A stretch of 64,000 bases of DNA. Source: JAAOII01 sp965207945 (lineage in GTDB: Bacteria > Pseudomonadota > Gammaproteobacteria > CBDBNL01 > JAAOII01). This document shows, one piece after another, positions 45,952-53,452 of this stretch (position 1 is its first letter; each line of letters opens with the position of its first letter). The position numbers were made by a program, and so were the translations under genes. Location of the stretch: assembly GCA_965207945.1 (NCBI GenBank), contig OZ242303.1, positions 682,001 to 746,000 on the forward strand. The letters are read 5' to 3'. The notes under the pieces are model-generated. The model was given only the letters and a program-made list of their open reading frames with translations, did not search any database and had not been told where the DNA came from.

Positions 45952-47658
45952 ATGACTGAGATACTTACTGCAGCACAAATGGCAGCGGCGGACAAAATTG
46001 CTATTGAGCAGGGCGTTAGTGAACTTGAGCTAATCCAAAATGCTGGAAAAGCAATGGCAGAGGAAATACTTAAACAAATTAAGACCATTCGCTCCACAGC
46101 AGGCAAACATCCTAACAATCATGGCAATCTTAACAATATAGTGATTTGCTGCGGTAAAGGCAATAATGGCGCCGATGGTTATGTTTGCGCTACTAAGCTT
46201 GGTTTGGCGGGCTTGCCGGTGCAGATAATATCATCAGTGGACGCCGATGAGATTAGCAGTGAAATTAAACGAGTAGTCAATGATGCAGAACGCATAGTAT
46301 CAAGTATTCACTATAAGCCGTCAGAGGACAAGATAACAGAGATTCTAAGTGATGCGCTGATAGTAGTTGACGCCTTAATTGGCAGCGGACTGGATAAACC
46401 GCCTCATTCTTATATTGCTACCATTATAAAAAGCATTAATAACAGCGGCAGTTTTATTGTGGCTGCTGATATTCCCAGTGGCATCTCAGTAGATAAGGCA
46501 GATGCGTTGGATGAAACTTTTGTGAGGGCTGATATGACAATAACTTTCTTTCGTCCTAAATTGGTGCACTATTTGTATCCTGCCGCCGCTTATTGTGGCA
46601 AAGTGATATGCGTGCCGATAGGTATTGCAGATGAAGTTTTGGATGAATTGCATGAGTTGGATGAATTGCATGAATTGAAGTGTAGCTATAAACTAAATAA
46701 TAACAAACTATACCAACTGCCGTCATATCATCAAAACGGGAATACGGGAGGGAATAGGCAAGAGAATAGGGGAATAAACAAAGTAGAAAATAAAGACAGC
46801 ACTAAGTACTCATATAAATATAATAAATACACTCGTGGCAGTGTTCTAATTGTAGCAGGCGAAAGTTTGCAAGGAGCGGCAGTTTTGTGTGCTACCGCGG
46901 CGGCTGCCAGCGGAGTGGGATTAGTAAGCGCTTACGCATCACAAGAAAACGCCGAATTAATCCGCCAGATAATGCCTGCAAACATTATGGTGCGCAGTTG
47001 CGACCATATAGACCAGATGAGCGGCGGAGACCAAATGAGTGACTCTTTGGAAGGCATAGCTAACAGATATAAGCTGACCGCAGCTCTGATAGGTCCAGGT
47101 AGCGGAGTTAATGACACAACAGCAGCCCAAACTATTCAGCTATTAAACGAGAATATCCCCGTGGTGCTGGACGCCGATGTTTTTAGCTCCTTTACCTCAT
47201 GTCCTGATTTACTTTGGCAGGCAACTCAACAACGAGCGGAGATTTATAAAATACCAGCAGTATTAACGCCTCACGAAGGCGAATTTGTTCGCCTATTTCC
47301 TCACTTAAGTATCCACAAGAGTAATAAGAATAAAGTTGAGCGTGCCTTGCAGGCAGCCAAGGAATCAGGCACTATAGTCGTCCTAAAAGGTGCGGATACA
47401 GTGATAGCATCACCAGATGGCGATGCAGTGATAAATGGCAATGCATCCCCATTGTTATCTGTTGGAGGCAGCGGGGATGTGTTAGGCGGCATAATAGTCG
47501 GATTAATGGCTCAGGGGTTAGCCCCTAAAGAGGCGGCTTATGCTGGAGTTATGCTGCACACTAAGTGCGGGGATCTACGCTATGCTAAGAGCCAGCATGG
47601 TTTTTCACCACAAGATTTAGTGAGAGTTATCCCTTACGCAATGACAAAACTAGCGTAG
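45952..47658 (+). CDS. nnr: bifunctional NAD(P)H-hydrate epimerase / ADP-dependent dehydratase
   Basis: Repairs hydrated NAD(P)H; 568 residues from the ATG at 45952 (MTEILTAAQMAAADK). The N-terminal epimerase (YjeF_N) has ELIQNAGKAMAEEI, VICCGKGNNGADGYVCA and VDALIGSGLDKP; the C-terminal kinase-like dehydratase has GSVLIVAGESLQGAA, LIGPGSGVND, LTPHEGEFVRLFP and GGSGDVLGGIIVGLM. The linker (about residues 228-295) holds a DELHEL repeat and an Asn/Lys/Tyr-rich stretch, unusually long for this family. All key motifs of both domains remain. Confidence 0.94.
   Translation: MTEILTAAQMAAADKIAIEQGVSELELIQNAGKAMAEEILKQIKTIRSTAGKHPNNHGNLNNIVICCGKGNNGADGYVCATKLGLAGLPVQIISSVDADEISSEIKRVVNDAERIVSSIHYKPSEDKITEILSDALIVVDALIGSGLDKPPHSYIATIIKSINNSGSFIVAADIPSGISVDKADALDETFVRADMTITFFRPKLVHYLYPAAAYCGKVICVPIGIADEVLDELHELDELHELKCSYKLNNNKLYQLPSYHQNGNTGGNRQENRGINKVENKDSTKYSYKYNKYTRGSVLIVAGESLQGAAVLCATAAAASGVGLVSAYASQENAELIRQIMPANIMVRSCDHIDQMSGGDQMSDSLEGIANRYKLTAALIGPGSGVNDTTAAQTIQLLNENIPVVLDADVFSSFTSCPDLLWQATQQRAEIYKIPAVLTPHEGEFVRLFPHLSIHKSNKNKVERALQAAKESGTIVVLKGADTVIASPDGDAVINGNASPLLSVGGSGDVLGGIIVGLMAQGLAPKEAAYAGVMLHTKCGDLRYAKSQHGFSPQDLVRVIPYAMTKLA
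46639..46674 (+). repeat. in-frame 18-bp tandem duplication in nnr linker
   Basis: Two 18-bp units differing at the last base encode LDELHE twice, just before a low-complexity Asn/Gly/Lys-rich stretch reaching about 46830. Confidence 0.9.
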
Positions 47659-47904
47659 TTATAGTGCTTGAATTCTTGCGATAAAAAACATCTATTGATA
47701 ATTATCTGCTTGAATTATGTTGTATAATGATAATGTTATATTTACTATACCGCAAGGATATTAATTATAAAGAAGACTATGTTAACGACCGCCACACAAC
47801 AACGCAACCTACAAGGCAACTCACAAAGAGAACCGCATCCAATTTCCATTGAAACAAGCACCATCGCCCCCATCATAGATGCAGCCAGAATGTTCACTGC
47901 AAGA

Positions 47905-49956
47905 ATGAAACGTATTAGCACGATTCTTATTATGAGCGTCCTTATTACTTTGATTAGCGCCTGTGGAGGCGGCGGAGGAGGGGGCGGAGGAGGGGGCACG
48001 TCACCAGGAGAGGATAAAAAGATGGTGGATCCAATTAGTGTATCAAATTTAAGAGTTTTTCCAGATGTGAGCAGTGCTATTCTTATGTGGGATAATCCTG
48101 ATGCGGTTATAGCTAATATTAGCATAAGCTACAAACTCAGCACAGTTAATAACTTTGGAGTTCCTATAACAATAACGGACAGCCCCACAATAGACCGCAA
48201 TGAAACAGACGTTATGGGCATGATACCCGTTGGTTTATTAACAACACCTAATGCAAATTATACCTTTAGCGTCACCTTGAAGTTGAAAGGCGCCGATGAG
48301 AATAAAAGTGTCGCTGCAGCAGAGATAACTCGCCTAATTGGTCCCAACTTTGATGGAGACGAATATGCGGATGCCGAAGATGTGGATGATGATAACGATG
48401 GCGTCAATGATTTACAGGATGCCTTTCCTCGCAATGATGCTTTATCTGCCTTTGCAGTTACAGGATTATATGGGGTTGCAGGTGCCGATTATGTAATTCT
48501 TAGTTGGACTAACCCTGATGCGGAAATAGACGGTATTAGTATAAGCTACCAAAGAAGAGATTCTGATAACCCAGAACCCCCCCTTCTAATAGCAGACGAC
48601 CCTAAAAGAGCTGCCAATGCATCGGTGCAACACAACATAAGCGGACTAATGCCCGATAGATATTATGACTTTACCGTTAGTTTAATCTTAGGCGGTCCTG
48701 ATGCTGGCAAGGAAGTAGTAGCACCCTCCATTCGCAACATCCTTGTTAAAGCCGACTATGATGGAGATAATGTAGATAATTTCATGGATGTGGATGCTGA
48801 CGGCGATGGACTGATAGAGATTGCTACAGCGCAACAATTTAACCAGAGTCGTCATAATCTGCAGGGCAGTAATTTCACACGCAGTGCTGGAGGTGTCGGT
48901 GATGCCAACGGCTGCGGCAATGGCACCACGGTTGGAGAGGATGTAACAGAATGCAATGGCTATGAGCTGATTGCTGATATATCCCTTGCTGCTTATGTTA
49001 GCTGGGAGCCAATTGGTAGGTGTATGAACTACGATCCCGATGCTTTTATGTGCGCTCCTGCAACTGAATTTTTAAATGCGATTTTTGATGGCAATAATCG
49101 GACAATCAACGACCTTACCATAACAAACCATGATGGCAGTTATGATAATGCGTCTGGTTTGTTTGGGGCAATCAGCTCTACTTCTGTTCTACGTAATATT
49201 CATATCCGTTCTGCCAACCTTATCGGCGGCGGGCTTAATGTAGGTCTGCTAGTTGGTTATGCGAAGGGAGCGATGATTATCAATAGTTCCGCAGAGGGAG
49301 CGGTTACTGCCTCTGGTGATAATGTCGGCGGTCTGGTTGGGTTTGGGGATAACGCTGAAATCACGTCATCTTATGCGGCAGGTGGTGCTGTCAGCGGGGG
49401 TGATAATGTCGGCGGTCTGGTTGGGGGTGGGTTTGATTCCACCATCACGTCATCTTATGCGGCAGGTGGTGCCGTTAGCGGGGGTGATAATATCGGCGGT
49501 CTGATTGGTCTTGGGCGGAGTTCCATCATCACGTCATCTTATGCGGCAGGTGGGAGTGTTAGCGGGGGTGATGAAGTCGGCGGTCTGGTTGGTGATGGGT
49601 TTGGGGGTAGCACTATAATCACGTCATCTTATGCAGCAGGTGGTGCCGTCAGCGGGACTGGTGATGTCGGCGGTCTGGTTGGTACTGGGTCTGGATCCGT
49701 CATCACGTTCTCCTATTGGGACAGTGACAAGAGCGGGCAACCATCAGACAGCGACGATAATTTAGGTGTAAACAAAACCACTCAGGAATTGAAAACGCCA
49801 ACAGAGAATGACCCTGGTATTTATTCAACTTGGGCGTCAGATATGTGCGCTGATGGCACCACTCGGACCTGGGACTTCGGCACTAGTTCCGACTATCCAG
49901 CCCTTAGATGCACTCCTAACGGCTTACCTGCTCAACAGCATCTGCGTCAACGTTAA
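47905..49956 (+). CDS. GLUG-repeat lipoprotein with poly-Gly after the lipobox
   Basis: 683 residues from the ATG at 47905, which gives a clean lipoprotein signal MKRISTILIMSVLITLISAC; an in-frame ATG at 47779 would add 42 residues. The lipidated Cys is followed by 11 Gly. Then come two fibronectin-III-like domains, each with VILSWTNPDAEIDGISISY-type strands, short Asp-rich segments, the LIEIATAQQF/ECNGYEL block shared with the giant protein at 31.4-36.7 kb, and five or six GLUG repeats (SSYAAGGAVSGGDNVGGLVG). It ends in a SYWDSDKSGQP closing module. A paralogue of the giant lipoprotein; probable surface protein of unknown ligand. Confidence 0.87.
   Translation: MKRISTILIMSVLITLISACGGGGGGGGGGGTSPGEDKKMVDPISVSNLRVFPDVSSAILMWDNPDAVIANISISYKLSTVNNFGVPITITDSPTIDRNETDVMGMIPVGLLTTPNANYTFSVTLKLKGADENKSVAAAEITRLIGPNFDGDEYADAEDVDDDNDGVNDLQDAFPRNDALSAFAVTGLYGVAGADYVILSWTNPDAEIDGISISYQRRDSDNPEPPLLIADDPKRAANASVQHNISGLMPDRYYDFTVSLILGGPDAGKEVVAPSIRNILVKADYDGDNVDNFMDVDADGDGLIEIATAQQFNQSRHNLQGSNFTRSAGGVGDANGCGNGTTVGEDVTECNGYELIADISLAAYVSWEPIGRCMNYDPDAFMCAPATEFLNAIFDGNNRTINDLTITNHDGSYDNASGLFGAISSTSVLRNIHIRSANLIGGGLNVGLLVGYAKGAMIINSSAEGAVTASGDNVGGLVGFGDNAEITSSYAAGGAVSGGDNVGGLVGGGFDSTITSSYAAGGAVSGGDNIGGLIGLGRSSIITSSYAAGGSVSGGDEVGGLVGDGFGGSTIITSSYAAGGAVSGTGDVGGLVGTGSGSVITFSYWDSDKSGQPSDSDDNLGVNKTTQELKTPTENDPGIYSTWASDMCADGTTRTWDFGTSSDYPALRCTPNGLPAQQHLRQR
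49313..49700 (+). repeat. near-identical GLUG-encoding DNA repeats
   Basis: About five units of 75-90 bases, with long identical stretches such as ATCACGTCATCTTATGCGGC and GTCGGCGGTCTGGTTGG. Their DNA identity is far higher than among the GLUG repeats of the giant paralogue, indicating recent expansion. Confidence 0.9.
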
Positions 49957-49965
49957 TATCATCAA

Positions 49966-50085
49966 GGGGGGGGGGGGATATTGCGAGCATACCGATGATG
50001 CATCGCAAGCGTTAGGCATCTTGCGGGCGGAGCAAGGGGGGATGAATATAAGGGGGGTTCATGTATGCCTCCGCCCTTACAGACC
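49966..50085 (-). repeat. palindromic repeat element, copy 5 (long form)
   Basis: Reverse orientation. From its left end (50085): GGTCTGTAAGGGCGGAG, GCATACATGAACCCCCC, TTATATTCATCCCCCC, TTGCTCCGCCCGC, AAGATGCCTAACGCTTGCGA, TGCATCATCGGTATGCTCGC, then a run of 12 C (G on + strand, 49966-49977). Two hairpins: GGGCGGAG/CTCCGCCC, and TTGCGAGCAT/ATGC-A-TCGCAA. The left end supplies the last two codons and stop of aroE. Confidence 0.93.
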
Positions 50086-51264
50086 TATTTCGTAAGCTCT
50101 TAGCTTAGCGATTACTTTGCTTGTGTTGAGCGGTTTTTTGATACCGTTCCATATCTTAAAACTGACTGCTGCTTGTTCCACTAACATTCCCAAGCCATCG
50201 GTTGCTTCCTTTGCTCCCAATGCTTTTGCCCAACGGACAAACGCCGTTTGTTGCTGTGAATCTTTGCTGTAAACTAAATCATAGCAATATGCATCTTTGT
50301 GGATTATGGCGTCAGTAATTTGTGTGCCAAAACCTTCGCTATTCTGGTCTATGCCCGTGCCTGCTCCCATACCCATAGACGTTCCGTTGATTATGATGTC
50401 ATACTTGGCAGGGGAGTTACCCTCTCTATTTTGTCCCCCAGTTTCTCCGCCGCCGTGTCCCCTAGCTTGCTTCCCTCTATTTCCCCCCTCGTTTATTCCC
50501 CGACATAAGTCCTCAAGTTGCGTAAAACTCACTGCCTTTATGGACATATTAAGAGGCATATTAGTAAAATGCTCTGCAAGTTCCTCTGCGCGGCTATGAG
50601 TCCGATTGCTAATAACAATATTCTTTAGTCCTGCCTCAAATAAAGCGGGGATTATGCCACGCACCGCACCTCCAGCTCCTAATATAAGGGCACTCTTATC
50701 CTTTAGTTGCCAATTCTTGTTATTTTGCATATCTTGGACCAGCCCAATTCCATCGGTGTTAGCCGCGATTAACTGGACTTTATCTTTCGTATAGCCATTT
50801 TTGCTCTCTACGCGGGCGGAGCGCGGCTCCGCCCCTACACTTTGGGGGGCAAATAGGGTGTTAGCTGCGCCGCTTTGCGCCGTATGGCGGCACGCCGCTG
50901 CTATAATTTGTTGTTGTGTCTTTATTGAGGTGGAGGCTGAGGTTGGAGTTGATGCTGATGTTGATGCTGAGATAGAGGAATCTGCCTGAGCCGTGGCATG
51001 AAGCTTATTATGAGGATTAACATAAAGCTTATTATGAAGCGTGGCATGAACTATGGCATAAGCCCGTTGCTTAAAGGGAATAGTTATATTGGCTCCATTG
51101 CCACCATTGGCAAAGAATTTATGCACTTCTGCTTCAAAATCCTCTAAAGATGCTTCAATTGCTTGATAAGTGAGCTTAATTCCATATTGCTGTGCAAATA
51201 ATTGATGAATTATTGGGGATAAACTATGTTTTACTGGGTTGCCGAATACGGCGAATTGCTTCAT
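50077..51264 (-). CDS. aroE: shikimate dehydrogenase, with several in-frame insertions
   Basis: Reduces 3-dehydroshikimate with NADPH in aromatic synthesis. It has 395 residues; the usual length is about 270-280. Conserved: FGNPVKHSLSPIIHQ, ITIPFKQRAYAI (catalytic Lys), SGAANTLF, ANTDGIGLVQDM, LILGAGGAVRGIIPAL, ISNRTHSRAEEL, YDLVYS and GLGMLVEQAAVSF. Extra blocks lie between them: an HNKL repeat with a Ser/Thr/Ala stretch (about 76-115), a palindromic-element segment (about 139-152), a Gly/Arg-rich stretch (about 255-275) and a Gly-rich loop near GMGAGTG. All insertions keep frame and avoid catalytic motifs, so function is plausible. The stop codon is part of repeat copy 5. Confidence 0.93.
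   Translation of the reverse strand: MKQFAVFGNPVKHSLSPIIHQLFAQQYGIKLTYQAIEASLEDFEAEVHKFFANGGNGANITIPFKQRAYAIVHATLHNKLYVNPHNKLHATAQADSSISASTSASTPTSASTSIKTQQQIIAAACRHTAQSGAANTLFAPQSVGAEPRSARVESKNGYTKDKVQLIAANTDGIGLVQDMQNNKNWQLKDKSALILGAGGAVRGIIPALFEAGLKNIVISNRTHSRAEELAEHFTNMPLNMSIKAVSFTQLEDLCRGINEGGNRGKQARGHGGGETGGQNREGNSPAKYDIIINGTSMGMGAGTGIDQNSEGFGTQITDAIIHKDAYCYDLVYSKDSQQQTAFVRWAKALGAKEATDGLGMLVEQAAVSFKIWNGIKKPLNTSKVIAKLRAYEIGL
50811..50841 (-). repeat. palindromic repeat element, copy 7, in frame inside aroE
   Basis: The 21-base core at 50814-50834 folds into a 9-bp stem (GGGCGGAGC with GCTCCGCCC) and 3-base loop. Read on the minus strand it is TGTAGGGGCGGAG, CCGCGCTCCGCCCGC, closest to copy 1. 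It encodes VGAEPRSARVE, between ANTLF and NTDGIG of AroE, where other AroE proteins have only about 10 residues. Confidence 0.85.
50930..51060 (-). repeat. low-complexity and HNKL-type repeats in aroE
   Basis: GTTGATGCTGATGTTGATGC-style units (plus strand) encode a Ser/Ala/Thr stretch. Next to them AAGCTTATTATGA recurs, encoding HNKL twice. Both are in frame and are absent from the AroE family as I know it. Confidence 0.85.
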
Positions 51265-51522
51265 AAGTTATATCCTCAAAATTGCCCGATTATAGGGCTG
51301 CAGGTCTAATTGCTCGCCCAATCGCTTATCTAATAGCTCCTCCAAGCATATTCCCAATAATGTTGTGAATTTAAGATTATTTTCCATAATTATAGATTTT
51401 GTTAGTATATTCGCAGGGGATAACACTAGTTAAATCCGTATTAACAATTATATGCATTATTATTTTGTGTTATTAACACATATAAGCATTAGTTATTACA
51501 TTATTAGAAATATTTATTTATT

Positions 51523-52110
51523 ATGCAAAAACACAAGTTATTTATAGCTCTATTTGTCACTGGTTCATTAGCTATGGCTGCATCCAGTCATGCTTCTGCG
51601 TTATCCTTTGGATTTCATAAAGGTTATGGCGACAAAGATGGCAAGCTAACTCGCGCCGATTCTGAAAAATCTGCGACAAAACACTTTTCCCGTCTTGACA
51701 AAAATTCTGACGGAAAAATCACTGTAAGCGAGCTTAGCGGCAATGACGAAAATCGCAATTTAAAGTTCAATTTGATGCTAAAAAGATTGGATGCGAATGG
51801 CGATGAAGCGGTCTCTAAAAAAGAGTTTGTAGATTATTCACTTAGTAGGTTTAATTCTATTGATAGCGATAAAGATGGAGTTATTTCTGTTGAGGAACGC
51901 CAATTAGGACATGAAGTTATGCGTGCGGAAGCAATGCAGTTGCACTTCCAACAAGCAGATACCAATGGAGACGGAGTCCTATCGCAAGAAGAGTTTGCCA
52001 CTATGGGAAACAGATTTGCGGGCAAACACTTTGATTCTCGTCGTGGCGGGAAAAAAGGTAAGAGCCGCGACTCCAGGAAAGGCGGATATAGAAACGGCTA
52101 TAATCAGTAA
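51523..52110 (+). CDS. exported EF-hand calcium-binding protein
   Basis: 195 residues. A signal peptide is evident (MQKHKLFIALFVTGSLAMAASSHASA). Four EF-hand loops are visible: DKNSDGKITVSE, DANGDEAVSKKE, DSDKDGVISVEE and DTNGDGVLSQEE, plus a degenerate one at GDKDGKLTRAD. The last 25 residues are very basic (RGGKKGKSRDSRKGG). Probably periplasmic. It precedes an ECF sigma factor and a one-helix membrane protein; a sensing role is inferred from that order only. Confidence 0.85.
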   Translation: MQKHKLFIALFVTGSLAMAASSHASALSFGFHKGYGDKDGKLTRADSEKSATKHFSRLDKNSDGKITVSELSGNDENRNLKFNLMLKRLDANGDEAVSKKEFVDYSLSRFNSIDSDKDGVISVEERQLGHEVMRAEAMQLHFQQADTNGDGVLSQEEFATMGNRFAGKHFDSRRGGKKGKSRDSRKGGYRNGYNQ

Positions 52111-52162
52111 CCCAAAGCCGTTATAAAAGGTAGTATGAGAACAATATAATTATACTTGCCTC

Positions 52163-52265
52163 AAGTCAATACGTTTGAGGTGTGGCGCGCTAATATTGTG
52201 TTAATATTAGTAAATTATGTGCAAACATTTAGTAATCTTATTTACCGCCACACCTATATTGACTT
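52163..52265. repeat. large imperfect palindrome upstream of the ECF sigma gene
   Basis: The outer arms AAGTCAATA...AGGTGTGGCG (52163-52187) and CGCCACACCT-ATATTGACTT (52246-52265) are inverted copies, with six extra bases on the left. Inside, CTAATAT/ATATTAG (52190-52210) forms a second hairpin. It fills the gap between the EF-hand gene and the sigma gene. It may be a terminator, an operator region or a small inserted element. Confidence 0.8.
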
Positions 52266-52277
52266 GGCTAACTTGCT

Positions 52278-52862
52278 GTGAATCTTGTAAATGATGAGAT
52301 CGGTGATGCCGAGCTTTTGGAGAGAATAAAGAAAGGAGAACAGCATTCTTTTAGGATATTAGTGAATCGCCACTCACGCAGATGTTATAGATTGGCATAT
52401 AGAATTTTAGCGAATAAAGAACTAGCAGAAGATACCGTGCAAGAAGTTATGCTAAAGATATGGACCAAACCATTTTTATGGCAAGAAGGACGCGGTGGAA
52501 AATTTACCACCTGGCTATACAGAGTTGTATTTAATGCGGCGCTTGATAGTTATCGCAAGAATAAGAGAAAAAGAGCAGTGGCAATTGAGGATTGGGAGGA
52601 TATTTTGGAATCGCCTCAATCACAGCACAAGGATGCAGAATGGGAGAAGTTGGCAGAAATAATTCAGCAGCAATTGATGACTTTATCTATGAATCAGCGC
52701 TTGGCTATTGTTTTATGTCGTTTAGAAGGAATGAGTTATAAGGATGCAGGGACTGTTTTGAATATTTCCCCTAAGGCGGTGGATGGATGTATTAATCGGG
52801 GAATTAATGAGTTGAAGTCAAAACTAAATAGAGACGGTATTGATATAACGGAGGTGTTTTGA
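52278..52862 (+). CDS. ECF-type RNA polymerase sigma factor
   Basis: 194-195 residues, sigma-70 family group 4. Region 2: LVNRHSRRCYRLAYRILANKELAEDTVQEVMLKIW; a short linker; region 4: LSMNQRLAIVLCRLEGMSYKDAGTVLNISPKAVDGCINRGINELKSKL. No region 1 or 3, as expected for ECF. It starts with GTG at 52278, 12 bases after the palindrome. Its target genes cannot be read from the window. Next gene may encode its anti-sigma factor. Confidence 0.92.
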   Translation: MNLVNDEIGDAELLERIKKGEQHSFRILVNRHSRRCYRLAYRILANKELAEDTVQEVMLKIWTKPFLWQEGRGGKFTTWLYRVVFNAALDSYRKNKRKRAVAIEDWEDILESPQSQHKDAEWEKLAEIIQQQLMTLSMNQRLAIVLCRLEGMSYKDAGTVLNISPKAVDGCINRGINELKSKLNRDGIDITEVF

Positions 52863-52879
52863 TAAGTTTTGATGATTAG

Positions 52880-52933
52880 GGAGATTAGAAAGATTGAGAT
52901 TGAAGAGATTAAAGAGATTGAGATTAAAGAGAA
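52880..52933. repeat. AGATTGAGATTAAAG-type tandem repeat after the sigma gene
   Basis: Purine-rich, imperfect units of about 12-15 bases between the sigma gene and the next ORF. The last unit may also serve as the ribosome site (AAAGAGAAG). Confidence 0.8.
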
Positions 52934-52936
52934 GTT

Positions 52937-53326
52937 ATGGATAAAATTATGAGTAAAGAAAGGAAAAGTCCAAATAAGAAGTTGGAAAGTAAGCTAAAAG
53001 AACGGTTGCACGCAGTTCCCATGCCAACAAAGTATTGGGAACAAAGAATGTTTGCGCTAATAATTGATAAAACACAAGAGAGGGCTCCTGGGCTTGCTCT
53101 ATTGTGGTCAAATATCGTTGCAACCTTTGCACGTAAACCGATACTGGGACCAGCGTTTTCTATGTTGCTGCTGTTGGCAGTTTACTGGGCGCAGCCGTTT
53201 AGTTACTGGACTCCACCGGCAATAAGTGAAGAGAATGCCCTTAGTTATGTGGAAGATATGACTGCGGTTTCTCATTATGAGCCAGCTATGGAAATTATAG
53301 CTAACGGTTGGATAATTGACTATTAG
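52937..53326 (+). CDS. single-pass membrane protein, candidate anti-sigma factor
   Basis: 129 residues, no family recognised. A charged cytoplasmic N-terminus (KERKSPNKKLESKLKERL) of about 70 residues is followed by one hydrophobic segment (ILGPAFSMLLLLAVYWA) and a short C-terminal domain, probably periplasmic. Size, topology and position directly after an ECF sigma gene fit an anti-sigma factor, but there is no zinc motif and no sequence proof. An alternative start is the ATG at 52949. Confidence 0.55.
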   Translation: MDKIMSKERKSPNKKLESKLKERLHAVPMPTKYWEQRMFALIIDKTQERAPGLALLWSNIVATFARKPILGPAFSMLLLLAVYWAQPFSYWTPPAISEENALSYVEDMTAVSHYEPAMEIIANGWIIDY

Positions 53327-53340
53327 GCATTTATAGTTAA

Positions 53341-53436
53341 GCGGGGGGTATTGCGAGGATACCGATGGTGCATCGCAAGCGTTATACATCTTGCGGGCGG
53401 AGCAAGGGGGGTTCATGTATGCCTCCGCCCCTACAT
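53341..53436 (-). repeat. palindromic repeat element, copy 6
   Basis: Reverse orientation. From 53436: ATGTAGGGGCGGAGGCATAC, ATGAACCCCCC, TTGCTCCGCCCGC, AAGATGTATAACGCTTGCGA, TGCACCATCGGTATCCTCGC, AATACCCCCC. Both hairpins are intact; the 16-bp extra block of copies 3 and 5 is absent. It ends shortly before trpD. Confidence 0.93.
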
Positions 53437-53452
53437 CATTTATAATAAGAGT

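Noticed and set aside
53351..53452. N-terminal extension of trpD
   Set aside because: The extra 34 codons come from repeat copy 6 and do not resemble any TrpD N-terminus.
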